Origin: Trifolium pratense
Taxonomy: Eukaryota; Streptophyta; Magnoliopsida; Fabales; Fabaceae
DNA length: 64,000 bases
Direction of reading: 5' to 3'
Assembly (NCBI RefSeq): GCF_020283565.1
Contig: NC_060060.1
Location: 5,952,001 to 6,016,000 of the forward strand
The position numbers and the translations under genes were made by a program. The notes beneath the pieces are model-generated. The model was not told where the DNA came from and ran no database searches. It saw only the letters and a list, made by a program, of their open reading frames with translations. Positions 11,485-22,250 of this stretch are shown one piece after another (within the stretch, counting starts at the first letter, position 1; every line of letters begins with the position of its first letter).

Positions 11485-13380
11485 TTAAAAATCTAGCCTA
11501 AAGATAATACTTTCAACATTTTCATCCATCTTCTTCATAGAGCTTCTAGTGACTTTCACATCCTTCAAATCATGCCACCAACACTTAGTATCATGAAAAC
11601 TGCAAAAGCATTCGCCCTCTTTTCTTCTCATTAACGTCTCGTAGAAAAACTGTGTAGTATTAGACGATTAACAAAATCGTGTTAGAACATAGAAGCTCCA
11701 CATAACATTTATATTGTAAAAGTATAAACATTTTATGCATAAATAAATGTGTTTGACATAAAAGGAAAACATGGCAAGACAAGTTTTTGTTTTTTCTTCT
11801 GTCATATAATCACAATATGTTATGCAAGAATTTCACAACTCGAAGTACAAATTGAAATTTAAAGAATACGGGAGACAATGACACACCTCATTGAATTCTT
11901 TGCTGCCCGAATAGTTGCTCAAAGAAATAGTTTCTGGACAACAGCTTGCAAGTAAGATTTTTACAACAGACGAGAACAAATATTTATTCTGAGGAAAATG
12001 GGATATGGTCAAGTGTTTGATGCTCGTTGGAGTGAATGAAACATGCGAGACAACTGGGTCCTATATAATCCAGGGTAAGTGTAGACAAAAATCAATAAGT
12101 AAATATAAAAACTAAATTAACCAATCAAATAGCAAATTCATACTCACAACATTTGAAGAGTTAGTGATGGATAGAGCTAATGATGTCAAAACATTGTTAG
12201 GTTTGATGTTTTGCATGAATTTCCTCAAGTTACAAAGATTCACATAATCAACGTGTATCCAAATATTGACTTCCAATTGACTAGAATTTCTCAAAAAAGA
12301 TATAGTAGGTTCTGAAGCACCATGACCTATATATCCAAATGACAATAGATTTGGAGCATCAGTATTAACCTCCTTCAAGTTAGAGCAATGTGATAACACC
12401 AACACTTTAAGTCTAACACTTGTAATATCAATCCTCTCAGGCATTTTGCAAAAGTATAACTTCAAAATCTCAAGAAAAGGTAATTTTGGAAACTGTTCTG
12501 TTAAAAAAGTACTTGTTGTCACATGCAACATGCATAACTCTTTCAAATTTTTGCACCTATCAAAATCAATCTTAAATGGTGCGTCAAAATAAATAGGATT
12601 ATAACATAAAGTCTCAAGACTCGGGGCATCAATAGAAACATCTTTTATTCCCACAACATCAACACTCTCGAGCTTTTGTAGACCACTAATGCTCAAAGAC
12701 TTCATCTCCTCTGTGCCATCACCAGAGCCTATCACGAAACAGCACCTCAAAGTTATCGATTCAATCAGTGGACAAAAAGAAATGAGTTGGTCAATTGCAT
12801 GTTGATCTCCCAAAAGTACCTGCTGCAGTGACAATACCCTCAATGAGGTAAACATGATTGAATGATTAATGAATGTTGGATCAATCTTTATATACCCCTC
12901 TAACACCAACTTCGTAATTGATTTGGCTTCAATGGCACAAATTGGCAATACATGGTATCGGCACCGACCTACTGGTATATATTGGGAATAATCTATTACC
13001 TCAACACCACATTCACAAGCCAAGTTAATCCAAATATCAACATCTTCTTTTGAAATGTGGCCAAGTTCAGAATTCACATGGAGCTTAAATTCTTTGATAG
13101 TCAAGCTTTGGTCACGAAACCTTAGGATAGTCTTTTTCACATAATCACAAAATCCTAACATCTTTCTCATCTTTTCACTATCTTCCATTGGTTGTAATGG
13201 AGACATTCCCATGAATTTACTTGTAGAGAAAGACAATATAGGAAAAGTATACCATGTGTCTAACCAAGCCTTGGACAAAACACTTGTCCTAGTAGCATCT
13301 TTCTCTGGCAACTTTGACAGAATGCAATGGAGAATTATTTTTGGTAGACTCGATAATCTATCTTGATCCAGCTCCTCCAT
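11485..13380 (-). CDS. F-box/LRR protein, subtype A with B tract, gene 3
   Basis: Predicted SCF substrate receptor of about 523 aa. Exon 1 is 13380-12148 (411 codons), exon 2 is 12060-11887 (58 codons) and exon 3 is 11649-11485 (54 codons plus TAA). The F-box and LRR layout are as in gene 1. A subtype B patch (FCKMPERIDITSVRLKVLVL) lies in an otherwise A-type exon. The exon 2 acceptor has a deletion: TATATAG now joins directly to GACCCAGTT, removing the usual first three codons (D-A-L) but keeping phase 0. Exon 3 has a 45-bp in-frame deletion joining DENV to ESIIFRL. Exon 1 is almost that of gene 1, whereas exons 2-3 match gene 5. Probably functional, as the frame is open. Confidence 0.86.
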
Positions 13381-13387
13381 TTATGTT

Positions 13388-14034
13388 CTAAATTCAACAA
13401 CATAAGAGACTGTGTTAAATAGGTAATAATTCATATCCTCCATTTATGTTATTATGAACCATCAAGATTAACTGTATTTAATACAAACGCATAAACCGTT
13501 AATCTTAACGAGTCTCAATAACATATCAAACGATTTTAGATTTTTGTAAAGTTTAACAAAAAGCATAAATATTATAAACCGATTGTTTTAAAACTCAAGT
13601 AGGATTGCAAAGGAAACAAAAAGCAAATTGAAAAGTGAAGTATCAAAGTATATGAAGATACAACATACTACAAATTTTAGTGTGTTAGCAAATTGAGGTT
13701 AGTTTTGAAAAGTTGTATAAAAGAATTTTAAAGTTTTATGTATAAATTTGATATTATGATAACAAAAGCATGAAGAACGGGATTGAATTGGATAGCTCAA
13801 CTGATTTGAACTAAAATAATTAATTACTATCATCGACCGTTTCAAAAAAGAAAAACTAACAAAAGCTTAATTAGAAACAAATCGAATAAACAAACCTAAA
13901 ATAACCTGAAAGTTGGAACTATCAAACCAAAGTTCTATGAAGAGTATGAAACATAGTATCTATCGTATATATATAATGTTATGAACAAAGAAAGAAACAT
14001 GATGATTAAAAAGAGAGAAAGACGATATTGTTAC
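13388..14034 (-). other. Leader intron of gene 3 (short form)
   Basis: About 650 bp, bounded by the same leader donor and acceptor as in other genes. It lacks the hairpin/TA-repeat block of genes 1 and 5 and the Stowaway-like MITE, giving the empty site at 13663. Confidence 0.6.
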
Positions 14035-14124
14035 CTTCAATTTGCAATGGAAGTGAATAGAAATTATAATAGAGAAAATTGACGGTTTTTTTAAATGCGA
14101 AATTGGGTGAGATATATTTATATG
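14035..14124 (-). promoter_or_regulatory. Leader exon and TATA box of gene 3
   Basis: Leader ending CAAATTGAAG before the donor GTAAC. A TATA-like ATATAAATATATC lies at 14111-14123. Immediately upstream (from 14124) is sequence absent from genes 1 and 5, so the upstream promoter differs from theirs. Confidence 0.55.
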
Positions 14125-14418
14125 GAGTTGAGAAATATTTTTATATAAGTGGAGGATTCTCCTATTATATTATTCTCCTTTTCATTATTATTCAAATCTA
14201 TATCATATATATTACTAATATATTTAAATCGATTACACTAAAGTTACTAATTTATCTTTATTACTTTTAACCACATTGCAAGTTTTATATCCTTCGCTGT
14301 AACTTCACTAAAAAATATATATATAAAAAAAATATAGAAATTTTTTTTTTTGACAAAAAAAAATATATAATAAAATTCAATGGACCGTGCAAATGCACGG
14401 GTCTGGTCTTTAAACTAG
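14124..14418 (+). mobile_element. Helitron-like 3' end (tentative)
   Basis: Ends with a short hairpin (CCGTGCA AA TGCACGG, 14385-14400) followed about 14 bases later by CTAG (14415-14418) and then T. This is the layout of a Helitron 3' end. The 5' end is not clear, and genes 1 and 5 retain AAACTGGT at the matching spot, so they may be deletion derivatives. Confidence 0.45.
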
Positions 14419-14587
14419 TGGATCTATAAATTTTCAAATCATATCTTTAAATAAGTAATAACAAACTAATCTATAAATTCTAAACATATCTTAAATAATA
14501 AATCATAATATTATATTATTTGAAATATAAAATATTTAAATTTAAATTTAAAAACATCAAAAAAATATTTAAGCATATTATTTTCAA

Positions 14588-15275
14588 GGAAAATGCTGGT
14601 TGCAGCGAAGAATATTTTCACGAACCGTTCACGAACTCACTTGGCAGTATATCATTGGTTCTATTATTACTATACTTTCCATCATTTACATTTATTTAAT
14701 TTAATTAATTTAGTTTTTCTCCCCTCTGCTATCCTCTTTCATCTTCCACAGTTCCACCTCCAACAAACAACAATACTTTGTCTTATTTCTCTGCAATTTT
14801 CTTTAATTCTTCTAACAAATTTAGGCAATGTTGTCGTTCACTCTTCCATAATTTGTCTCTGAAACTCATGTATTCAATTGAGAGGCCTATTTCTTTTACT
14901 CAATTGTGTTGACTTCATGCTTTCTTTAGTTAAATTCTACAAATTGCAGCAATGGTGAATCGTGATAATATTTTCTGATGAATAAACCAGAGTACCACAT
15001 ACACTCTCTAACCAGAGTTGATATAGAGTTGTGTCGAGACAACATAAATTAATTTGTTTAGGTGCTTAGCAGTTAACATTGAGAATTTGAGATGTGTTGT
15101 TGTGTTAGGTTTAGTGGACAAGCGGTGCAAGTGGTGTGTGGTGGCAAGCGGTGTCTTTTCAGTTAGCAATGCTGTATAATAATAATAATAATAATTAATA
15201 AGTGTGTATTATAATTGGTGGAACCAATTCGTGAAACGTTCGTGATATCAACATTCGCTGTAAATAGCAATGCTC
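14588..15275. mobile_element. Mutator-like non-autonomous element (688 bp)
   Basis: Inserted relative to genes 1 and 5. The ends are imperfect inverted repeats: left AATGCTGGTTGCAGCGAA then CACGAACCGTTCACGAA; right, inverted, CATTGCTATTTACAGCGAA then CACGAACGTTTCACGAA. Flanking 9-mers TATTTTCAA (14579-14587) and TATTTTAAA (15276-15284) differ at one base. It contains an ATA trinucleotide run near 15178. No transposase is visible. Confidence 0.7.
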
Positions 15276-15329
15276 TATTTTAAAAAAAAAAAGCTAGTTT
15301 AAACACTCGTGCAATTAATTTGTTTAGGA

Positions 15330-15640
15330 TACACGGTTAACTGATATGTCTTGTCTGCAGTTCGCTGAATCACTGCATATCCCGAAATTACTGTGTATCC
15401 TCCTATTGAAAAAGCCATGCCATATCCGCAAATCTGTGACCGTATGATTAGGAGAGATACCCTCCAGCAGTTCTGTACTGGCAGCTTCTTCCTAACTGAA
15501 CAAAGAGAGCCGCCAGCTTCTTCCTATCTGCATAAAGCTATCTGATCCTAGCCAATTATCGCTCCAAATTTTAACCTTCGAACCGTCTCCCAATAGAATT
15601 TTCACCTCCTCCACGAACCAGCCCGACTGATTGTGTACAG
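15330..15640 (-). pseudogene. LINE ORF2 fragment
   Basis: Minus-strand fragments read LLGDGSKVKIWSDNWLGSD and, further left, pieces of the linker preceding the zf-RVT domain. The same family as 3703-4640 but shorter and broken. Confidence 0.65.
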
Positions 15641-15875
15641 CATAGCTCAATGCCACCACCAGTCACAGCTTCACATAGATTTTCGTACCTGTACGTCAAC
15701 AAATCATACCAGGTGCTATTAGAATCAACAAGAAATAATACATTATAGGGAACGCTATTATTGACAATACCTTTAGAGCATTGAGAACAGGCTAAGTAAA
15801 ACCAACCATTTCTTGATACACATACATGATGAGGAGTTCCAACAGTAGTAACAACCTCCTCCTCCTATTGAAAGA
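15640..15875 (-). pseudogene. Possible replication protein A (RPA1-like) OB-fold fragment
   Basis: The minus strand encodes an open stretch with VGTPHHVCVSRNGWFYLACSQ, then CSKGIVNNSVPYNVLFLVDS. The GWFYLACSQCSK pattern followed by NVLFLVD resembles the zinc-ribbon/OB-fold C-terminal domain of RPA1-like proteins, often carried by plant Helitrons. Only a fragment is present. The identification is from motif memory and is tentative. Confidence 0.4.
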
Positions 15876-16330
15876 GAACATGTTACAATGTTTCTTTGCA
15901 AAAATGATTACAATCAGATTATGATAGTACATTATTGATACAAACACAAATAAGTGAATAATAATCCAAACTGCATATTAGCAGCAGCTATACACCCTAT
16001 TATCAAATTGATCGAAATAAAAGAATTCCTCCTCACCAAATCACATCATGCTATTCTCCATCTTCACCACCCTGTGAAGCAATACATTTCACACAATAAA
16101 TCGTTTCTTTGTCGGCACTTTCTTCCCATTTACCACGCCAAATTGCAGGAAATGCTACAACACAGGAAGTTAGATGCTACCTCCAAGAGTACAAACATTT
16201 TAAAATAAAATGAAAGAGTAGGAATATATAGCAACATATTTATGTACTTTCCCTTGCCATATCAAAGAAAGCAGGGGAGACAGAAGAATGAAATGCAGAT
16301 TGAACTTATATAATATTTTTCATAACAACA
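15876..16330. other. Spacer without a gene
   Basis: Includes scraps of LINE sequence (16100-16150, matching 4590-4640). The rest is AT-rich and unassigned. Confidence 0.5.
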
Positions 16331-18148
16331 TTAAAAATCTAGCCTAAAGATAATACTTTCTTGAGGAGCAAACGTGGACAACGATTCTAAAATGGTCTTA
16401 AAATCAACATTTTCATCCATCTTCTTCATAGAGCTTCTAGTGACTTTCACATCCTTCAAGCCATGCCACCAACACGTAGTATTATCAGAAGTGCAAAAGC
16501 ATTCATCCTCTTTTCTTCTCATTAAAGTCTCATAGAACAACTGTAGTTTTAGACAATTAACAAAATCACAGTGTGTTATGCAAGAATTTCACAACTAGAA
16601 ACACAAATTGAAATTTAAAGAATATGGGAGACAATGACACACCTCAATGAATTCTTTGCCGCTCGAATATTTACTAAAAGAAATAGTTGCTGGACAACAA
16701 CTTGAAAGTAAGATGTTTACAATCGACGAGAACAAATATTTAATATTAGGAACATAGTTTATGGCCAAGTGTTTGATTCTTGGTAGAGGGGATGAAACTT
16801 CAAAGGCCACTGGATCCAGTGTATCCTACATAATCCAGGGCAAGTATAGACATAAATAAATAAATAATATACAAACAAAATTAACCAATCAAATAGCTAA
16901 GATACTCACTCCATTTGACGCAGCACCGGTGGATAGAGATAGTGATGTTAAAACGTTGTTAGGTTTGATGTTTTGCACGAATTCTCTCAAGTTACAAAGA
17001 TCCTCATAATCAACTTGTAACCGAATATCGAATTCTAGTTGACTAGAATTTCTCAAAAAAGACATAGTAGGTAATGAAGCACCATTACCTATATATCCAA
17101 ATGACAATAGATTTGGAGCATCAATATTAACCTCCTTCAAGTTAGAGCAATGTGATAACTTCAACACCTTAAGTCGAACACTTGTAATATCAATCCGCTC
17201 AGGCATTTTGCAAAAGTTTAACTTCAAACTCTCAAGAAAAGGAAATTTTGGAAACTGTTCTGTTAAAAAAGTACTTGTTGTCACATACAACATGCACAAC
17301 TCTTTCAAATTTTTGCACCTATCAAAATCAATCTTAAATGGTCCGACAAAATAAATAGGATAATAACATAAAGTCTCAAGACTCGGGGCATCAATAGAAA
17401 CATCTTTTATTCCAAAAGTATTAACACTTTTGAGCTTTTGTAACCCACTGATGCTCAAAGACTTCATAATCTCCTTTGTGCCATCTCCAGAGCTTAACAC
17501 ATAACATGTCTTCAAAGTTATAAATTCAATCAGTGGACAAAAAGAAATGAGGTTGTTAATTGCATCTCGATCTCCCAAAAGTACAGACCACAATGACAAT
17601 ACTCTCAATCTTGAGAAAAACTTGATTGAATGATTCATGAATGTTGGATCAATCTTGATATACCCCTTTAACACCAACTTCGTAATTGATTTCGCTTCAA
17701 TGACACATAATGGCAAGACATGGTATTGGTCCTGACCTACTAATACATCTAGGGAATAGTCTATTACCTCAACACCACATTCACAAGCCAATTTCAACCA
17801 AAAATCAACATCCCTTGAAATGTGGCGAATCTCGGAAATGTTCACCTTGAGCTTAAATTCTTTGATAGCCAAGTTTTGGTCACAAAACCTTAGGATACTC
17901 CTTTTCACATAATCACAAAATCCTAACATCTTTCTCATCTTTTCACTATCTTCCATTGGTTGTAATGGAGACATTCCCATGAATTTACTTGTAGAGAAAG
18001 ACAAAATAGGAAAAGTATACCATGTTTCTAACCAAGCCTTGGACAAAACACTTGTCCTTGCAGCATCTTTCTCTGGCAACTTTGACATAATGGAATGAAG
18101 AATTATTTTTGGCAGACTCGATAATCGATCTTCCTCAAGCTCCTCCAT
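16331..18148 (-). CDS. F-box/LRR protein, subtype B with A tract, gene 4
   Basis: Predicted SCF substrate receptor of about 543 aa. Exon 1 is 18148-16910 (413 codons), exon 2 is 16825-16643 (61) and exon 3 is 16540-16331 (69 plus stop). The protein is B-type at both ends, but a central block has the A-type sequence: YFVGPFKIDFDRCKNLKELC, then MLYVTTSTFLTEQFPKFPFL, replacing the B-type WSVPGTFFTNKWFLELFPKF. Exon 1 ends N-G instead of N-V. Splice sites are intact. The patch looks like gene conversion from an A-type neighbour. Confidence 0.89.
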
Positions 18149-18267
18149 TTATGTTCTAAAATAAAAAACATATATAATAAACCAACTGTACAAATTTAAA
18201 TTTTTAAGAAACAGAAAAAGATATAGTCATTAGTCAAGTGAGTGACAAATTTATTGGTTTACTTTTG

Positions 18268-18269
<2 letters not shown>

Positions 18270-18344
<75 letters not shown>
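18270..18344. repeat. (AT)n microsatellite
   Basis: About 75 bp of AT dinucleotide. Gene 2 has only a short A-run at the same place (7899-7912). Confidence 0.97.
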
Positions 18345-18347
<3 letters not shown>

Positions 18348-18719
18348 TTTACTCTAAAATAAAATAACAAAAGCTTAGAACAAATTGAGTAAACAAACCA
18401 AAACTGTCCTCAAAGTGAAATACATAAACAATAACCTTAAAGTTAGGACATCCACGGTTGTACTCATCGAAAGCAATTTTAGATGGGTCAAACGTGATTT
18501 GACTATAAATTGTGGTGTTTGGCTTTTACTAAAAGCAAATCAATTCTAACTTCAGACTCACGTTTACAAGAAGCTATGTTTCTCTGCTTTTGCATTTAGT
18601 AAAATCAATTCTCATCTTTTTGTAGTTATTCAATTTTATATTTACAATGTTAACCTTTAGTGGGCAATACTGTTTTATTATTATTATTTTTCTCGGTACA
18701 ATTGTTTTATTATCATTAC

Positions 18720-19408
18720 TAGGGGTAATCGTATCCGAACCAATCCAAAAATAAAACCGCAAATCGAACCAAACCAAACCGAAAACCGCAAAAACCGCAT
18801 TTGGTTTGGATGTATTTGGATGGTTTTCTTACTGAACCGCAAATCGCAAAACCGCAAACCGCAAAAACCGCGGATAACCGCAAAAACCGCATTAAGTTAC
18901 TATTATATATTTATATTCCAATATCGTAAAAGAAAATATATTTATATTCCAATATACATGCCCAATTACCAAGTCAGTCGACCAAATTAATCGAACTTCA
19001 AGTTGTTTTTATTTTTTGTACTGAAATTTTATTTTGGTGTTGTAATGTTATTTTAAATAAACAAATTTTATCGGTACCGTGATGTTATTTTGAAAATTCA
19101 ATTTTTTTATATATTTAAAATTGTAAGTTACTATAATGTTATTTTGGATAAATAATTTTTGTTGGTACTACAATGTTATTTTGGAACTTCAATTTTTTAT
19201 TTTTTTATGCTTAAAATTGTTCGGTACAATCGTTATGTTTTAAACCGCACCAACCGAACCGATCCAAACCGCATTGGTTTGGTTTGGTTTGGTTTGGATG
19301 ACTTTTTAAAAATCAACTGAACCAAACCGAACCGCATGCATTTTTATCTCGCGGTTAGGATGACTTTTATGCTCAAAACCAAACCAAACCGCACCGCGAT
19401 CACCCCTA
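18720..19408. mobile_element. Non-autonomous hAT element (689 bp)
   Basis: Terminal inverted repeats TAGGGGTAATCG / CGATCACCCCTA. The 8-bp target duplication ATCATTAC lies at 18712-18719 and 19409-19416. The unoccupied site is preserved at 8267-8274 in gene 2. Both subterminal regions are packed with AACCGCA / AACCAAACC motifs in opposite orientations, as expected for hAT transposase binding. No transposase ORF. Confidence 0.93.
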
Positions 19409-19489
19409 ATCATTACTATGTTTTACTTGGTAGACTTATTTGATAATATTTTATTGTAACAAAAAAAAAATTGACAATATTTTATTTAA

Positions 19490-19799
19490 AGCTTAATTGT
19501 ATATTTAGTCCCTTAAATTTATTTTAGGTTTCAATTTGATCTCTTATGTTTAAAAAGTTTCAAGTTGGACTCTTATGTTATTGATCCCAACATAAGTTGG
19601 TCCTTTTCGTTAAATTTTGAGTTAATTTTTTCTAACTTTTTGTTAAATTTTGAGTTAATTTATTCTAAAACTTTCACATAGTACTCTCTTATGTGGTCCA
19701 CGATTTAAACGGACGTAAATGACCAACTTGAAACTTTTTAAATAAGGTACCAAATTAAAACCTAAAATAAACATAAGAGACCAAATATACAATTCACCC
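19490..19799. mobile_element. Mutator-like MITE, second copy
   Basis: Same insertion as 8347-8658, with the same flanking 9-mer TTTATTTAA (19481-19489 and 19800-19808). It therefore predates the duplication of genes 2 and 4. Confidence 0.7.
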
Positions 19800-20134
19800 T
19801 TTATTTAATCACCTGGCATAAAGAGACTTAGATATAAAAAAAAAACAGGAAAAGTCTGGACAAAAAAATAGAAATATAATTTTAAGTAGATACCAATACC
19901 CATTTTAGTAATTGTGCATTCAAACTCAATTTTGATCCAAACTATCCAAACATCATGAGTTTACAAGAATCACTTTTCTGTTAATATAACAAAACATAAA
20001 TCAATTCTGTTCAACTCACTTTTAACCAAAATCAATTCTGTTAGACTCAATTCTATCAAACTCAAACACACTAAGAAAAGTTATGAACAAATAAAGAAAC
20101 GTGATGATTAAAAAAGAGAGAAAGATATTGTTAC

Positions 20135-20200
20135 CTTGAATTTGTAATGGAAGTGAACAAAACGAAAGCTATGAATAGAAACGATGGAGAAACACACAGT
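20135..20200 (-). promoter_or_regulatory. Leader exon of gene 4
   Basis: Subtype B leader ending ACAAATTCAAG before GTAACAATATC, as in gene 2. Confidence 0.55.
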
Positions 20201-20569
20201 GATGATTACAATTTAGGAGTGTATTGAATTGTGATTTTAACAGAATATTTTGACTCAAAAAGTCACAAAGATTTTTAAAAGATTTTGCAAGATGTTATTG
20301 ACTTTTAAATTATTTTTTTTTATGTTTAAGATATTTCTTTTTCAGTCTAAAAGACTATTTACAATCCAGATTTTAAATATGGATTTAAATAGAATTATAA
20401 CACAAGAGTTTTAAGATTTCAACGTACTTTGTGTGGATTTATAAGATTTGAAAGGATTTCTCAAAAAAAAAAAAAAAAGATTTGAAAGGATTCATTAAAT
20501 TTTTAGCAAAAATTTATTTATTCAACATTCTTTAGGAAAGGATTTATGGTTTTGCTTTTGGATTGGTTC
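20201..20569. repeat. Repeat-derived spacer upstream of gene 4
   Basis: Counterpart of 9081-9470, with small indels and a long A-run near 20464-20478. No gene. Confidence 0.45.
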
Positions 20570-21083
20570 GCCGGAACAATTGTCCAATCATTTCTCTAGT
20601 TGCATTCACTCGGGACATTTGATCAATTCTTCAAAATTTTCTTATGTATCCACCGTAAATCAATAATTTTAACAATACATGACAATTAAGTTCGCTACAA
20701 TGGAACCAATAGTCTTATATAGCCAAAAACTAACTCGAACAAGAGGTGACTTGGGCCTCAAGTTACTCGTGCGCGCCTATGGTTACAACACATATGCAAA
20801 ACACTTATGCAACAAGCCTAAACATTGCTTATACGCACAAATTGGCTAACACACATCTAACATAACCTCCCCTAAACTGAACTATATCAAAAATTCAGTT
20901 TATATCTTCAAGCTTGCATAGTCCCAACATGTCCCTAATCCTGCAAAAATTATCGAGGCTCAAAGCTATTGTCATAATGTCTGCTACTTGCTCAAAGGAT
21001 GGAAAATGTACTAATTGAATCTTTTCATCTTTAGTTAGATCTCTGAGAAAGTGAAATCTAACATATAAGTATTTCTTCATTAT
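20570..21083 (-). mobile_element. Ty1-copia 3' remnant, second copy
   Basis: Almost identical to 9471-9984. The 61-codon RNase H tail is at 21080-20895 (FHFLRDLTKDEKIQLVHFPS), then the polypurine tract and the LTR. Confidence 0.85.
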
Positions 21084-21289
21084 GCAAACTTTTCATATGA
21101 CAATTCATTCATTTATTTATTTTAATAAAGAAAACAATTATATTAAAAGGAGTATAAGGGGTACTCCAACGCTTTCAATGAAAGCAGTCCGAGTCCAGCA
21201 TTATTGCATGATGAATCTATCCACCTTCTATAAAAGATTGCAGAACACCCACCAAATTATGTAACAGACACACCTATCACAACTCATGC

Positions 21290-22250
21290 TATTCTCCATC
21301 TTCACCACCCTGTGAAGCAATACTGTAATTATGTCTCTAGCTTTTCTCCTCATTTTCCATAAAACGATCTGTCATGATGTCTAGGCATGGCTTTCGATGC
21401 AAGCTAGGGGATTGTTGCACCAGTTCACATAACTATAGTTCTGCCTCCCTGCATTATGGACAGCAAGACAACTTTTTGATATGATCCATCGGTTCTAAGT
21501 AACCCACCACCTCACCTTCAAAAATTAACTTGTTCCTTTTCATCTAAATGCACCAAACTACAACCATCCACAAAATAAATTGTTTCTTTGTCACCCCTTT
21601 GTTCCTAATTACCGCGCCAATTCCTAATTACCGCGCCAAATTGCAGGAAATGCTTAATACTACTATTCTGCTGCGCTGATCCATTAATGCCAAAGCATCG
21701 AAAAATGTCAATCCAAATTTTCTGTTTCAGAAAGGATAATCGAAAAAGAGGCGTTGTGTAGATTCATCCTCTCTAAAGCAGAAAATGCAGCATCTTTCTC
21801 TTCTAGGTTCCACCAATCCTCTTCTCACCAAAGCGATCCTCATCGGTAGTCTATCATGAAATAACTTCCACACAAACGCTTGCACTTTCGACGGCACCTT
21901 GCTGCTCCACACTCGCCTAATAGCGCTGCTGAATTCACAGTTAACTGATATGTCTTGTGTGGCTCGCTGAATCACTGCATATCCCGAATTTACTATGTAT
22001 CCTCCTATCGAAAAAGCCATCCATATTCGTGAATCTGTGACCATACGATTAGGAGAGATACCCTCCAGCAGTTCTGTACTGGCATCTTCTTCCCAACTGA
22101 ACAAAAAGAGCGCCGGCAGGACAAATTCCCAACTGAACAAAGATTCTCGTTCAAGGTTTACCCCCATAACACTACTTTTTGCAAAATACACTTTCAGGCG
22201 AGAGACAAGTTTGAAACCTCTTAGAACAGTATCACATGCTCGCTCATGAA
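21290..22250 (-). pseudogene. LINE ORF2 C-terminal remnant, second copy
   Basis: Near-identical to 10190-11130, with the zf-RVT frame at 22191-21727. It carries a short tandem duplication (repeated TTCCTAATTACCGCGCCAA, near 21601-21637) that is absent from the other copy. Confidence 0.78.

Larger units (their letters stand above)
18156..20134 (-). other. Leader intron of gene 4 (about 2.0 kb)
   Basis: Same borders as in gene 2. It contains a TA microsatellite (18270-18344), a hAT element, and the Mutator-like MITE (19490-19799). It lacks the Tourist-like MITE and LINE insertion of gene 2. Confidence 0.62.

Noticed and set aside
14593..14862. 89-codon frame near the start of the 688-bp element
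   Set aside because: AT-rich, low-complexity and present only within the insertion; no similarity to a transposase or any domain I recognise.
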